Shown: one piece after another, positions 9,240 through 18,654 of the stretch
Layout: every line of letters begins with the position of its first letter
Numbering within the stretch: position 1 is the first letter of the stretch
Origin: an uncultured SAR116 cluster alpha proteobacterium
GTDB taxonomy: Bacteria > Pseudomonadota > Alphaproteobacteria > Puniceispirillales > Puniceispirillaceae
Length of the DNA stretch: 64,000 bases
Reading direction: 5' to 3'
Assembly (NCBI GenBank): GCA_902622515.1
Contig: CACNQE010000002.1
Location: 124,001 to 188,000, forward strand
Notes under the pieces: generated by a model
Database searches by the model: none
What the model saw: only the letters and a program-made list of their open reading frames with translations
What the model was told of the DNA's origin: nothing
Program-made: the position numbers and the translations under genes

Positions 9240-9830
9240 ATGAATAAAAATCATCAAGTTTATTTTGGTTTTGTGTTGTTCAGCCTTTATGCTCAAAAGG
9301 CTCTTGCCGCTGGTGATATGTCTGATAGCTCAGGCGGTCTGCCACAACTAGATATTTCAACTTGGCCTACCCAACTATTTTGGCTGTTAATAACTTTTTC
9401 TATTGGTTATATAATTATATCAACCTTAGTTGCTCCTTCGATATCGACAGTTCTAGAAAATCGATCAGATAAAATCTCTAGTGATGTTCAAAAAGCAAAA
9501 AATGCTCAAGAAAATGCTAAAAAAGCATTTAGCTCTTTTGAAGCCTCTTTAAATGAAGCAAGAACACAGGCCTCTAATACTTTAGCAAACGCAGTAAATG
9601 AAGCCAAATCCGATACAGCAAAACGTGAAGCAGCATTAGACAAAAAACTTGCTGCAAATGCAAAAAAAGCAGAAGACAGTCTTGCAGAAGTTAGAAAAGA
9701 AACACTTTCTTCTCTTGAGGAATTAGCAACAGAAATTTCACAGAAAATCATATCTGATCTGACACCAGTAAAAGTTACAAAATCTGTTGTTAAAAAACAC
9801 GTGAGCTTACATGCGAAATTGCAAAACTAA
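9240..9830 (+). CDS. atpF': ATP synthase Fo subunit b'
   Basis: One of the two different b-type stator subunits found in Alphaproteobacteria and cyanobacteria. The 196-residue protein starts with a hydrophobic, signal-like segment ending in ALAAGD, then the membrane anchor (TQLFWLLITFSIGYIIIS) and the conserved PSISTVLENR, followed by a long Ala/Lys/Glu coiled coil that runs to about residue 160. It lies 12 bp before atpF. The N-terminal signal-like extension ahead of the anchor is common in b' proteins. The pairing with a separate b gene makes b' rather than b the right name. Confidence 0.92.
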   Translation: MNKNHQVYFGFVLFSLYAQKALAAGDMSDSSGGLPQLDISTWPTQLFWLLITFSIGYIIISTLVAPSISTVLENRSDKISSDVQKAKNAQENAKKAFSSFEASLNEARTQASNTLANAVNEAKSDTAKREAALDKKLAANAKKAEDSLAEVRKETLSSLEELATEISQKIISDLTPVKVTKSVVKKHVSLHAKLQN

Positions 9831-9842
9831 TGGAGCAATATA

Positions 9843-10322
9843 ATGGCTTTTGATGAATCAGCTTGGGTTGCGTTAGGATTTATTATTTTTATTGCTATTG
9901 TATGGCGTAAAGTAGGATCCGCTTTATCTGACTTGCTTGATAATAGAGTTAATAAAATTAAAAATAGGTTAGCAGAAGCAGAAACACTCCGTATTGAAGC
10001 AGAAAAAGAGTTAAAAAAATTTCAAGTTATGCAAAATGAAGCAGTGGAAGATGCGAAAAGAATAATAGCTGATGCTCACGAGGCTGCAGAACGAATTCGC
10101 AACGCGGCTGCTGAAAAAGCAAAAGAATCGATCAAGCGAAGAGAGAATCAAGCGAAAGCTAAGATAGCTGCTTCCGAAGCAGCTGTTCTTGCAGAACTCA
10201 AAATGAGAGCAACTAGTATTGCTATTTCAGCTAGTAAGGAAATATTAGTTTCTGAACTGAATGATGAGTTAAATTCGTCTATTATAGATGAATCTATTTC
10301 ACAAATTAAAGCTGCGCAATAA
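9843..10322 (+). CDS. atpF: ATP synthase Fo subunit b
   Basis: Second stator subunit linking Fo to the F1 head. The 159-residue protein has one N-terminal membrane helix (WVALGFIIFIAIVWRKV), the conserved LSDLLDNRVNKIKNRL, and a long charged coiled coil. It is the last gene of the Fo operon; the F1 genes atpHAGDC are not in the window, as expected where the two operons are split. It faces a small lipoprotein gene 54 bp away on the other strand. Confidence 0.95.
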   Translation: MAFDESAWVALGFIIFIAIVWRKVGSALSDLLDNRVNKIKNRLAEAETLRIEAEKELKKFQVMQNEAVEDAKRIIADAHEAAERIRNAAAEKAKESIKRRENQAKAKIAASEAAVLAELKMRATSIAISASKEILVSELNDELNSSIIDESISQIKAAQ

Positions 10323-10376
10323 CTAGTGAAATCTATTTTAAAAGAATACGTCTAGTACAAAAAATTATATTAGCGA

Positions 10377-10841
10377 CTAGGGTTTTATTACTTCAGGTGA
10401 TAACGAGAGTATGACCCGTCCTAACTTCGGTTTTTTGATTTTAGGATTAATTACTGGGTAAATAATTTCTTGACCCTCAGGGAAAGCCATCCTATAGCTT
10501 ACACTTTCAAAACTTTTAACCGCATCTTCAGAGTCCAATATAGCTATAAGTAATGGTAATTCTAATGTAACCGCTTCTTTATTTTGGTGCATATCTCTAA
10601 CTAATTTCAGCCCTATCTTTATTCGCATGTTTACAACGTCATCTCTCTCATTACACAGAGTAGACACGCCATTAAATCGTGCTTGTGCTGTGGCACCATT
10701 ATCAAGAGTTCGTAATGTAATTCTACTACCTTCTTCAATAGCAGTAATACGGTTATCACATTCCAGATAAGACGATCTTATCGTTTCACACCCTACTAAA
10801 AATAATGATATCATAATTATGAAGATAGACTTTTTTTGCAT
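10377..10841 (-). CDS. Hypothetical lipoprotein
   Basis: A 154-residue protein I do not recognise. The N-terminus has Lys-Lys, a hydrophobic stretch and the lipobox LVGC with Cys18 as the lipidation site, so it is probably anchored to a membrane facing the periplasm. The rest is soluble and of mixed charge (EEGSRITLRTLDNG, FPEGQEIIYPVINP) with no catalytic motif seen. It is convergent with atpF and divergent from ispH, with 74 bp between the two starts. Function is unknown; codon use looks like that of its neighbours. Confidence 0.7.
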   Translation of the reverse strand: MQKKSIFIIMISLFLVGCETIRSSYLECDNRITAIEEGSRITLRTLDNGATAQARFNGVSTLCNERDDVVNMRIKIGLKLVRDMHQNKEAVTLELPLLIAILDSEDAVKSFESVSYRMAFPEGQEIIYPVINPKIKKPKLGRVILSLSPEVIKP

Positions 10842-10915
10842 TATATAACCTTTATTTTACATTTTTAGACTGTCTTCAATTGACCTTTATGAAGTTATCG
10901 CGCAAATAAGTCATT

Positions 10916-11863
10916 ATGAGAAGTGAAAAAAAAACAATTTTACTTGCAACGCCTCGTGGTTTTTGTGCTGGAGTAGAGCGAGCCATTGAAATAGTTGAGA
11001 AAGCATTGCAAAGATTTGGTGCTCCTGTGTTTGTCCGGCACGAAATTGTGCATAATAAATATGTAGTAAATAGTCTAGCAAAAAAAGGGGCCGTTTTTGT
11101 CGAAGAACTAGATGAGGTGCCAGAAGGTGCCCCTGTAATTTTTTCAGCGCATGGTGTCGCAAAATCTGTAAGGCAGCAGGCTGACGTTGAGAATATGATT
11201 GCAATTGATGCTACCTGTCCTTTAGTTACTAAAGTTCATAATGAAACAATAAGGCACTATCAAAAAGGAAAGCATACTATCCTAATTGGACACTATGGAC
11301 ATCCTGAAGTAGCAGGAACGATGGGTCAAGTGCCCGACGGTGAAATAACACTTATTGAAACCGCAGAAGACGCACTAAATTTTGAGCCAGAAAATCCTGA
11401 TAATCTTGCATTTGCAACTCAAACTACACTTTCTGTTGATGATACATCAGAAATCATCTCAATTCTGCAACATAGATTCCCAAAAATAACCGGACCAAGT
11501 GGCGAAGATATCTGTTATGCCACAACAAACAGACAGAATGCCGTAAAGAAACTAGCTGAAAAATCTGAATATTTTATAATTATTGGTGCAAATAACTCTT
11601 CCAACTCTAAAAGACTCGTAGAAGTAGCATTAAAATTTGGCGCCAAAAAAGCAGTTTTAATACCTGATGCAAACTCACTCGATTTAAATGAACTTCGCGA
11701 TGTTTCTGTAATTTCTATTTCCTCTGGCGCATCAGTTCCTGAAATATTGGTCAATGAGTTAATTCAGAAACTGGATGATGAATTTGAAATATCTATACAA
11801 ACAGAAAATTCAATTAAAGAAAATGTGACCTTCAATCTACCTTCCATATTGAAGAGAAGATAG
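10916..11863 (+). CDS. ispH: 4-hydroxy-3-methylbut-2-enyl diphosphate reductase IspH
   Basis: Last enzyme of the non-mevalonate isoprenoid pathway; it makes IPP and DMAPP with a 4Fe-4S cluster. The three cluster cysteines are C17 (PRGFCAGVERA), C101 (DATCPLVTKVH) and C200 (GEDICYATTNRQ). Substrate-binding motifs VRHEIVHNKYVV, FSAHGVA and IIGANNSSNSKRL are all present. The length of 315 residues is normal. It starts a tight operon with thrB (6 bp gap) and rnhA (2 bp gap). A weak TTGACC lies at 10880-10885 but there is no convincing -10 element. Confidence 0.98.
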   Translation: MRSEKKTILLATPRGFCAGVERAIEIVEKALQRFGAPVFVRHEIVHNKYVVNSLAKKGAVFVEELDEVPEGAPVIFSAHGVAKSVRQQADVENMIAIDATCPLVTKVHNETIRHYQKGKHTILIGHYGHPEVAGTMGQVPDGEITLIETAEDALNFEPENPDNLAFATQTTLSVDDTSEIISILQHRFPKITGPSGEDICYATTNRQNAVKKLAEKSEYFIIIGANNSSNSKRLVEVALKFGAKKAVLIPDANSLDLNELRDVSVISISSGASVPEILVNELIQKLDDEFEISIQTENSIKENVTFNLPSILKRR

Positions 11864-11869
11864 TTTTTT

Positions 11870-12829
11870 ATGGCTGTTTATACCCCCGTTTCTGATATAG
11901 AGGTCACAGAATTTCTTCAAAATTATGAGATTGGAGATTTAATTAGCCTTACTGAAATTAAAGAGGGCGTTGAAAACTCGAACTTTCTGCTTAGAACAAG
12001 TATCGATAGATATATTCTTACCCTTTATGAGAAGAGGATGAATGCCGAAGACTTACCCTTTTTCATGAAATTATTAAGTGAGTTATCTCAAAATGAAATA
12101 AGCTGTCCAAGACCAATTCCAGATATAAATGGAAACATAATTAATATTTGTTCTGGTAAATATGCTACTATCGTATCTTTTCTTAATGGTAAAACTGCCC
12201 AATTCACAAATCTAAACAGATGCTCACAAATTGGTACTATGCTAGCAAAACTGCATATAGCAACGTTTAAATTAAGCTTATATAGGAAAAATCCTCTAGG
12301 ACCTAAAAACTGGCTATCAATACTCCTTGAAACCAATGATGACGACTCAAATTTATCTAAAGGCCTTAATAAAGAGGCTAGCCTTTATATTGAGAATATT
12401 ATTACGAGGTGGCCTAAAACTCTTCCAGCGGGAATAATTCATGGTGATTTGTTTCCAAATAACGCAATGTTTATAAATAATAATCTATCGGGAATAATTG
12501 ATTTTTATTTTGCATGTACTGATTTTTATGCCTACGATATCGCGATTTGCTTAAATAGTTGGTGCTTTGAAAATGATGGCAGTTTTAATTCAGAGAAAGC
12601 AAAAACACTAATAGCTAGCTACCAGAAAATACGCCAATTAAATAATAAGGAAAAAAATGCGTTACCCACTTTAACGCAGGGTGCTGCAATACGTTTTTTT
12701 GTAACTCGCTATTATGATTGGCATCATACACCTAAGGGCGCTCTTGTTAAAAAACACGATCCACTTGAATATTGGAATAAGATTATCTATTTGCGGTCTA
12801 ATAGCAATCTAGATTTATATGGACTCTGA
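11870..12829 (+). CDS. thrB: Homoserine kinase (ThrB, APH-fold type)
   Basis: Phosphorylates homoserine in threonine synthesis. The 319-residue protein belongs to the aminoglycoside-phosphotransferase-fold homoserine kinases typical of Alphaproteobacteria, not the GHMP type of E. coli. The sequence begins MAVYTPVSD, and EGVENSNFLL is the nucleotide loop. The catalytic loop is IIHGDLFPNNAMF (His-Gly-Asp...Asn) followed by GIIDFYFACTD, the metal-binding Asp. It sits between ispH and rnhA, the classic alphaproteobacterial trio. Its pathway partner thrC is at 16.5 kb. Confidence 0.93.
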   Translation: MAVYTPVSDIEVTEFLQNYEIGDLISLTEIKEGVENSNFLLRTSIDRYILTLYEKRMNAEDLPFFMKLLSELSQNEISCPRPIPDINGNIINICSGKYATIVSFLNGKTAQFTNLNRCSQIGTMLAKLHIATFKLSLYRKNPLGPKNWLSILLETNDDDSNLSKGLNKEASLYIENIITRWPKTLPAGIIHGDLFPNNAMFINNNLSGIIDFYFACTDFYAYDIAICLNSWCFENDGSFNSEKAKTLIASYQKIRQLNNKEKNALPTLTQGAAIRFFVTRYYDWHHTPKGALVKKHDPLEYWNKIIYLRSNSNLDLYGL

Positions 12830-12831
12830 TA

Positions 12832-13284
12832 ATGGAAACAAAAACAAAATTGTATACCGACGGAGCATGTTTAGGAAACCCTGGCGCCGGTGGATGGGCT
12901 AGCATTTTATATTTTAAACGTCATAAGAAGATTTTATGTGGAAACGAAGCAGATACAACTAACAACCGAATGGAGCTAACTGCGGTCATTAAGGGATTAT
13001 CGGCTCTCACGAGACCCGTTAATGTTACTATTATTACGGACAGCAAATACGTGATGAATGGAATTGATAAGTGGATTGCTAACTGGAAAAAAAATAATTG
13101 GAAAACATCCAATAAAAAAGTAGTTAAAAATAAAGATCTTTGGCTACAACTTGACTCACTTTGCGAAATTCATCAGGTAGATTGGCAATGGATAAAAGGC
13201 CATTCTGGTCATAGTGAAAACGAAGAATGCGACCACCTTGCTCAAGAGGAAGCTAGAAAAATACAATCGGCGGCTTCAACCTAA
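12832..13284 (+). CDS. rnhA: Ribonuclease HI
   Basis: Cleaves the RNA strand of RNA-DNA hybrids during replication and repair. The 150-residue protein matches E. coli RNase HI numbering exactly: catalytic Asp10 (YTDGACLG), Glu48 (NRMELTAV), Asp70 (IITDSKYV), His124 (IKGHSGH) and Asp134 (ECDHLAQEE). The basic handle KWIANWKKNNWKTSNKK is present. It begins two bases after the thrB stop. Its TAA overlaps the stop codon of the convergent peroxiredoxin gene by four bases (13281-13284). Confidence 0.97.
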   Translation: METKTKLYTDGACLGNPGAGGWASILYFKRHKKILCGNEADTTNNRMELTAVIKGLSALTRPVNVTIITDSKYVMNGIDKWIANWKKNNWKTSNKKVVKNKDLWLQLDSLCEIHQVDWQWIKGHSGHSENEECDHLAQEEARKIQSAAST

Positions 13285-13766
13285 CCGGAAACAGCAGAAA
13301 GCAGTGATTCTGCATCAGAGACTTCGTATGCTTTTGGTTCCTCTTTGAAAAAATGTGTTATCAAACCATTATCAACAACGAAAGCACTTCTTGATGCTCT
13401 TATACCCAAAACTGCCCCCATATCGGTTTTTAGACCAAGTAACTCTGTGAAAATTGCCCTACTATCTGCAAATAAATCGATCAGGCCGTCAGCCTCATTT
13501 TGTTCTGCCCAAGCAAACATCACATGTGCATCATTTACTGCTAAACATGCTATAGCGTGAATTCCAACTGATAAAAACTTATCGTGGTGTTTGATATAAC
13601 CTGGTAGATGTTTTTCAGAACAAGTCGGTGTAAACGCTCCAGGAACCGAAAAAACAATTATTTTCCGACCACTGAAATAGTTTTCAGTATTTATTATATC
13701 TAATCCTTCTGACGTCTTAGTTGTGATTTCAAGTTTTGGTATTTTACTTCCAATTGTTAATGTCAT
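13281..13766 (-). CDS. Peroxiredoxin (Prx5-like)
   Basis: Thiol peroxidase of the Prx5/AhpC-TSA superfamily that reduces hydrogen peroxide and organic peroxides. In the 161-residue protein the peroxidatic cysteine is C49 in VPGAFTPTCSEKHLPGY, the Prx5 signature. C74 (IHAIACLAVNDAHVMFAW) is a common second Cys in this family. The C-terminal segment IRASRSAFVVDNGLI completes the fold. The likely reductant is a glutaredoxin or glutathione system (inference; gshA is at 25.5 kb). It lies 27 bp downstream of the DsbD-like gene on the same strand. Confidence 0.93.
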   Translation of the reverse strand: MTLTIGSKIPKLEITTKTSEGLDIINTENYFSGRKIIVFSVPGAFTPTCSEKHLPGYIKHHDKFLSVGIHAIACLAVNDAHVMFAWAEQNEADGLIDLFADSRAIFTELLGLKTDMGAVLGIRASRSAFVVDNGLITHFFKEEPKAYEVSDAESLLSAVSG

Positions 13767-13793
13767 TTACCAGTGTTCCTTTGATTATCCTTG

Positions 13794-15719
13794 TTATTTA
13801 GTTTGTGATAAACTCGCCTTTTTTATAGAAGATAGTAATTTCTCAGTTGTTAATATTTCTGGCAATATTATTGGTGTTTCTAGCTGAGGTGAAAATATAA
13901 TGTCAAATGGAATCCCAAACCGTCCATTGCTCGCTAGAAATTTTGCTATTTCATCATTAGGACTAGTCCAATCTGCTTGTAATAAGATAAATTTTTCCTT
14001 GGTGAATGCATCTGAAATTTCTCTACTTTCTAATACAGAAATTTTATTAACTTTACAGGTGATACACCAATCTGCAGTTACATCAACAAAAACTGGCCTA
14101 CCTGTTGTAATTGCATCTTCCATTACTTCTACAGACCATGTTTTATATCTGCTTGATTCAGCATTTTGTACTTCAGCACGTACTCCTAGTAAATTACTTA
14201 AAACCCATAAAATCCAGATTAATGTTCCTATTAAAAGAATAGCAGATAATTGTTTTACTCGAACCATCCAATAGCCTGGTTTTGGTAAAAATGATGAAAG
14301 TGGTGGTGCTATAGCAAAGATAAGCCACGGCAACGAAAGCCCTAATCCCATAATTAAAAGAACACTAAATAATACAAAGTTGCTGCCAGATAATGCGAAG
14401 GCCACTGCAGTTCCAACAAATGGGGCAGAGCAAGGAGTGGCAAGGGTAGTTGCTAGCATTCCTGAAAAAAAATCATATCGATAGCCTGCATTATTTGAAA
14501 TAACAGAAGATAATTTCGCTGCAGTTCTGGGAATTGGCAAATAAAACCAATCAAGTAAACTTGCAATGAATATCAACAAAATAACCGAAATTATGACTAA
14601 AAAAATAGGATTCTGAAACTGAATTCCCCAGCCTATCTGATAACCAACATTTCTTAAAAAGATTAAACCCGAAGAGAGTAAAGTAAAACTGAATAAAATA
14701 CCAAATGCTGTTGCTAAAAAATGCTTTCTTACCTCTGAATAAGGCTTACCAGCAGTTCCAAGGAAATTAGCTACCTTCAAAGATAATATAGGTAAAACAC
14801 ATGGCATGAAGTTAAGAATTATTCCTCCCAAAAAACTAATTAACAAGATCGTTATAAATCCGTTCAAATGCAATGGTAGCAACGAATTTTGTTTGTCCTC
14901 GGTATCGCTTATTAATAATTTTTCTTCCTTAAACTGCATGCCTGCGAGAATGGTTAAAGTAACTTCCTGTCCCATCAGTTTTTTTGGATCCTGAGATCCT
15001 TTTACATTAATCTGAGCTAAAATTCTGTCATTTAACTTTTTAATTATTTTCGGTTTGGAAAAACTATATCCGGCAAGATTGGTTTCAACAAAAATGTCTT
15101 TTAAATTTTTACTTGATATAGAAATATCAATAAGCAATGACCTATCATGAGGTATTAAACTAGTCGAAATTATTTCTATATTAGGGCCTGTGGTTTTTGA
15201 GGGAACCTTTGCTTTAGCATATGCTATTTCTTGAGCATATATGCTATGTGATGAAATTCCTTTGGGTAGAGATAAGCTAATATCTCCGGATAATGGTAAA
15301 CATATATCTGAACAAATTAGTGCGTCAAGAAAGCCCTTAAACAGGAAATCATCCGTTTTATCAATATGTTTTATTGTTAACGGTAGAATTACACTGTCAG
15401 AATAACCAAAAGTTTCAATGTCAAATAATGTAAAGCGTTCTGGAACTGGCCAGTAACGTTTTATTTCATGTTTGCTTTCGTAAGCTTCTAAAATGGGGGG
15501 TAGACCCGCATCGCCCGGACTACGCCAATATACCTTCCAATCAGGCTTGAGTTGAAATTCTAACGCTGCAGGGATTTGCTCTAAATTGCCAGTGGCTTGG
15601 GTACTACTTATTAATCGTACTTTAGCATATTCGCTTTCCAACCAAGGACCGTTAGCCGCCTGCAAAGAGGCCATACTTCCAAAAAAAGTGCAAAACAGAA
15701 TTATAATATATTGTTTCAT
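13794..15719 (-). CDS. DsbD/ScsB-like thiol:disulfide interchange protein
   Basis: Carries electrons from cytosolic thioredoxin across the inner membrane to periplasmic proteins. The 641-residue protein has a signal peptide (IIILFCTFFGSMASLQAAN), an N-terminal periplasmic domain with LKPDWKVYWRSPGDAG and the pair CSDIC, an eight-helix CcdA/DsbD domain with the redox cysteines in FMPCVLPILSLK and ATPCSAPFVGTA, and a C-terminal thioredoxin domain with WCITCK. The N-terminal domain is closer to the ScsB-like architecture than to E. coli DsbD. It provides the reducing arm opposite the DsbA/DsbB oxidising arm also encoded here. Its start is divergent from yqgE. Confidence 0.88.
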   Translation of the reverse strand: MKQYIIILFCTFFGSMASLQAANGPWLESEYAKVRLISSTQATGNLEQIPAALEFQLKPDWKVYWRSPGDAGLPPILEAYESKHEIKRYWPVPERFTLFDIETFGYSDSVILPLTIKHIDKTDDFLFKGFLDALICSDICLPLSGDISLSLPKGISSHSIYAQEIAYAKAKVPSKTTGPNIEIISTSLIPHDRSLLIDISISSKNLKDIFVETNLAGYSFSKPKIIKKLNDRILAQINVKGSQDPKKLMGQEVTLTILAGMQFKEEKLLISDTEDKQNSLLPLHLNGFITILLISFLGGIILNFMPCVLPILSLKVANFLGTAGKPYSEVRKHFLATAFGILFSFTLLSSGLIFLRNVGYQIGWGIQFQNPIFLVIISVILLIFIASLLDWFYLPIPRTAAKLSSVISNNAGYRYDFFSGMLATTLATPCSAPFVGTAVAFALSGSNFVLFSVLLIMGLGLSLPWLIFAIAPPLSSFLPKPGYWMVRVKQLSAILLIGTLIWILWVLSNLLGVRAEVQNAESSRYKTWSVEVMEDAITTGRPVFVDVTADWCITCKVNKISVLESREISDAFTKEKFILLQADWTSPNDEIAKFLASNGRFGIPFDIIFSPQLETPIILPEILTTEKLLSSIKKASLSQTK

Positions 15720-15849
15720 TTTACATTTACATAAGCCTAATTTTTTTTTTGTCAGCCTTTTTTTGGTTTATTTTTAACATTTTTTATTTAATTAGACTTT
15801 TTTTAGAAAAAGGATTGCTGGATCATACAAGTAAGTTAATATACAAGGC

Positions 15850-16431
15850 ATGAAAAGAGAAAAAAAAGCCCTTTTATTCACAGAACTTGTTGGGCATTTT
15901 CTTGTGGCGACACCGCAAATGAATGACCCTCAGTTTCACCAAGCTGTAATATTCATGTGCAAACATGACAAACAAACAGCAATGGGATTGATATTAAATA
16001 AACCTAAACTCAATTTTACTTTTTCTAAGCTCACGGAACAATTAAGTTTTATCAAGCCACGTTTTGAACAAAATAGGATAATTTATTCTGGTGGACCAGT
16101 CGAAGATAGGCGCGGTTACATTCTACATTCTGAAGAACATTTAATGCCAGACTCTATCAAAATAACCAACGAGATTGCGTTATCCATGCAATTAGACATG
16201 CTATCTGAAATTGCCGATGGGATTGGTCCAACAAATTTTAAAATTATGCTAGGATATACTGGATGGGCTGCAGGTCAATTAGAAGAGGAGTTACGTCAAA
16301 ATATGTGGATACATGTACCCGCATCTCCAGAAATGGTTTTCAACGATAATGCTAGTTCTATTTGGGAAGAGGCACTAGGTTATTGTGGATTTAATGCCAG
16401 TAATCTCTCCCCTCAATCTGGTTGGGTATAA
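15850..16431 (+). CDS. yqgE: YqgE/AlgH family protein (DUF179)
   Basis: A conserved protein of unclear function; AlgH was named for a role in alginate regulation in Pseudomonas. The 193-residue protein shows the family motifs LVGHFLVATPQMNDPQFHQAV near the N-terminus, AMGLILNKP, the signature SGGPVEDRRGYILH, and near the C-terminus the motif ML-GYTGWAAGQLEEEL. Soluble, no signal peptide. It is divergent from the DsbD-like gene across a 130-bp T-rich region and convergent with thrC. The family call is firm but the biochemical role is not established. Confidence 0.92.
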   Translation: MKREKKALLFTELVGHFLVATPQMNDPQFHQAVIFMCKHDKQTAMGLILNKPKLNFTFSKLTEQLSFIKPRFEQNRIIYSGGPVEDRRGYILHSEEHLMPDSIKITNEIALSMQLDMLSEIADGIGPTNFKIMLGYTGWAAGQLEEELRQNMWIHVPASPEMVFNDNASSIWEEALGYCGFNASNLSPQSGWV

Positions 16432-16485
16432 AATATATATTTTTCATACGTTTATACGGTATTTGCAAATGGACACCTTTATTAT

Positions 16486-17892
16486 TTAATTTCTTTTATT
16501 TATGAAAATTAATTCTTTAATTGCCTCTACTTTCCCATCAATATCAATTTTTGATTCCTGTCTATCCATGAGGTCAGAAAGATGTTGGGGTAATTCTGGT
16601 CTAACTCCAATCGCATTTTCCACAGCGTCTGGAAACTTTGCTGGATGTGCACAAGCTAATGAAATTATGGGAATATTTTTTGATACCACTTCATCATCTC
16701 TCGCTGCTTTAGCGGCTTCAAGGCCAACTGCACTGTGAGGGTCGAAAATCATTCCATAATGGTCATATAAGAATTTTATTCTTCGCGTTGTTTTAGCATC
16801 ATCCACACGATAGGCTGCAAATATCTCCTTAGCCACCTTAAGTTGCCCTAGTGAGACATCAAAAAAACCTGTTGACGCAAACTCCTTCATCTTTAAGGCA
16901 CATAATTCAGCATCCCGTTCAAGCAATTCAAACAGTAGCCTTTCAAAATTTGAAGATACTTGAATATCCATAGACGGGCTCAAGCTCTGATGTACTTTTT
17001 CTCTGACCATTTTTCCATTCTCAAAAAAACGGGGTAATATATCATTTCTATTGGAAGCTACTATCAACCTATCAATTGGTAGTCCCATCTGTTTTGCCGC
17101 CCAACCTGCAAAAATATTCCCAAAATTGCCTGTTGGGACACTAAAAGCTACTTTTTGGTCTGGAGCTCCAAGCTTCACCGCAGCCGTAAAATAATAAACA
17201 ATTTGAGGAATGAGTCTTGCCCAATTGATTGAATTTATTGCAGATAAATTCACTTCATCTCTAAAGTAGTGATCGTTAAAACATCCTTTTACAATATCCT
17301 GACATGTATCAAAATCACCACTAACACATATAGCATGGGCTCCCAAACCAGCAAGGGAGGTCATTTGCTTCTGCTGGATAGGCGATACCCTGCCATAAGG
17401 AAATAGAATAAATATATCGATTGAATCAAGATTTTGGAAGGCTTGTAACGCTGCAGAACCAGTGTCACCACTTGTTGCACCCAGAATTACTGAACGCTTT
17501 CCTGATTTTGAAAGAGCCTTGTGGAAGGTCCGTGCAAGAAATTGCATCGCGTAATCTTTAAATGCAATTGTAGGGCCATGAAATAACTCTAATGCATATA
17601 AACCGTCCTCAATAAATTTCAGAGGTGCAACCTCTGGATGCGTGAAATTCTCGTAAGTGGCTTTAGTAAGGTCTGCAACCTCTCTATAAATAATATCATC
17701 ACCTGTGAATTTTGATATAATGAGGGCTGCTATTTCATGATAAGAAAGTCCTTGCATGTTTGCGATTTCAGAAGAATTAAATGTTGGCCAACTTTTTGGC
17801 AAATATAAACCACCGTCTCTTGCAAGACCATTTAGAAGCACACCTTCAAATGTAGTGTTATGATCTTCTCCACGAGTACTTAAATATTCCAT
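16486..17892 (-). CDS. thrC: Threonine synthase
   Basis: PLP enzyme converting O-phosphohomoserine to threonine. The 468-residue protein is of the long proteobacterial/fungal type: it begins MEYLSTRG and has FHGPTIAFKDYAMQFL with the PLP lysine, LGATSGDTGSAALQAF for phosphate and cofactor binding, and SVPTGNFGNIFAGW. It lies 18 bp downstream of surf1 on the same strand, so it may be read from the cox cluster or from a promoter beyond the hairpin at 18655-18690. The kinase for the previous step, thrB, is about 4 kb away on the other strand. Confidence 0.96.
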   Translation of the reverse strand: MEYLSTRGEDHNTTFEGVLLNGLARDGGLYLPKSWPTFNSSEIANMQGLSYHEIAALIISKFTGDDIIYREVADLTKATYENFTHPEVAPLKFIEDGLYALELFHGPTIAFKDYAMQFLARTFHKALSKSGKRSVILGATSGDTGSAALQAFQNLDSIDIFILFPYGRVSPIQQKQMTSLAGLGAHAICVSGDFDTCQDIVKGCFNDHYFRDEVNLSAINSINWARLIPQIVYYFTAAVKLGAPDQKVAFSVPTGNFGNIFAGWAAKQMGLPIDRLIVASNRNDILPRFFENGKMVREKVHQSLSPSMDIQVSSNFERLLFELLERDAELCALKMKEFASTGFFDVSLGQLKVAKEIFAAYRVDDAKTTRRIKFLYDHYGMIFDPHSAVGLEAAKAARDDEVVSKNIPIISLACAHPAKFPDAVENAIGVRPELPQHLSDLMDRQESKIDIDGKVEAIKELIFINKRN

Positions 17893-17910
17893 TTTAATAA
17901 GTTCCGTTCT

Positions 17911-18642
17911 CTAATCGGACAGAGATTTTGAAGGAAACTGTAGTCTGTTATTTTGATAATGAAAGGCAAAATAAACTACAATTAAAACAAGTGCTAGTCC
18001 AAACCAGGTTAACGCATAATTAAAATGAGAATTTCTTAAGTTAATATTTACTTCCGCTGCTATAGGCAGTGTTATAACCTCGCCAGTTCTAATAATATCA
18101 AGATAAAATTCTTTGTTAATTTCTTCTCGCTTGAGAAATCTACCAATTTCATCCGGCTTAAGTGTAAACCAAAAACCGTTTTCCGGCTCGTTTTCTGGCA
18201 CGAAATAACCTTTTTTTCCTGGGAGCCTCAGTATACCTTCAAGATAAATTTCATCTTCAATAAGAGAAAATGGGCGCGTGCTTGGCAGTCTATAGGCCTC
18301 AGAAACCCATCCACGGTTAATTAAAATAGTTTCTTCTTGGGTTTGAAATGGCGTAACAACATGAAAACCAGCATTGCCCTCATAGGTTCTACCAGTCAAA
18401 TAAATCTCTGACTGATGTAGAAACTTACCGGTAACTCCAACTCGTTGATATTCAAAGTTATCGATTGGTTCAAAAATCTGACTAATTGCTATTGCTGGTC
18501 CTTTGCTTCGTTGCTCAAATTTAGATATGAGCTCTGTTTTTTCAGCTAACCGTGATAATTGCCAACTACCAAGAGCAATTAGCAGAGCAACTAATGGAAC
18601 CGAAAAAAGTGTGGGCCAAAAAAGTGGTCTGAATATCATCAT
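17911..18642 (-). CDS. surf1: SURF1-family cytochrome oxidase assembly protein
   Basis: Helps insert heme a into subunit I of cytochrome c oxidase. The 243-residue protein has two membrane helices at the ends (WPTLFSVPLVALLIALGSWQ and HFNYALTWFGLALVLIVVYF) around a periplasmic domain. Family motifs are GSWQLSRLAEK, YQRVGVTGKF, GFHVVTPFQ and ILINRGWV. Two ATGs (18642 and 18639) follow a GAGG; the second has the better spacing. DUF983, which usually sits between ctaE and surf1 in Alphaproteobacteria, is absent. A terminator-like hairpin separates it from ctaE. Confidence 0.94.
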   Translation of the reverse strand: MMIFRPLFWPTLFSVPLVALLIALGSWQLSRLAEKTELISKFEQRSKGPAIAISQIFEPIDNFEYQRVGVTGKFLHQSEIYLTGRTYEGNAGFHVVTPFQTQEETILINRGWVSEAYRLPSTRPFSLIEDEIYLEGILRLPGKKGYFVPENEPENGFWFTLKPDEIGRFLKREEINKEFYLDIIRTGEVITLPIAAEVNINLRNSHFNYALTWFGLALVLIVVYFAFHYQNNRLQFPSKSLSD

Positions 18643-18654
18643 TTCCTCTTTAAC

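Noticed and set aside
15720-15849. T-rich runs between the DsbD-like gene and yqgE
   Set aside because: No hairpin precedes the T runs and both genes start there, so a terminator is not supported.
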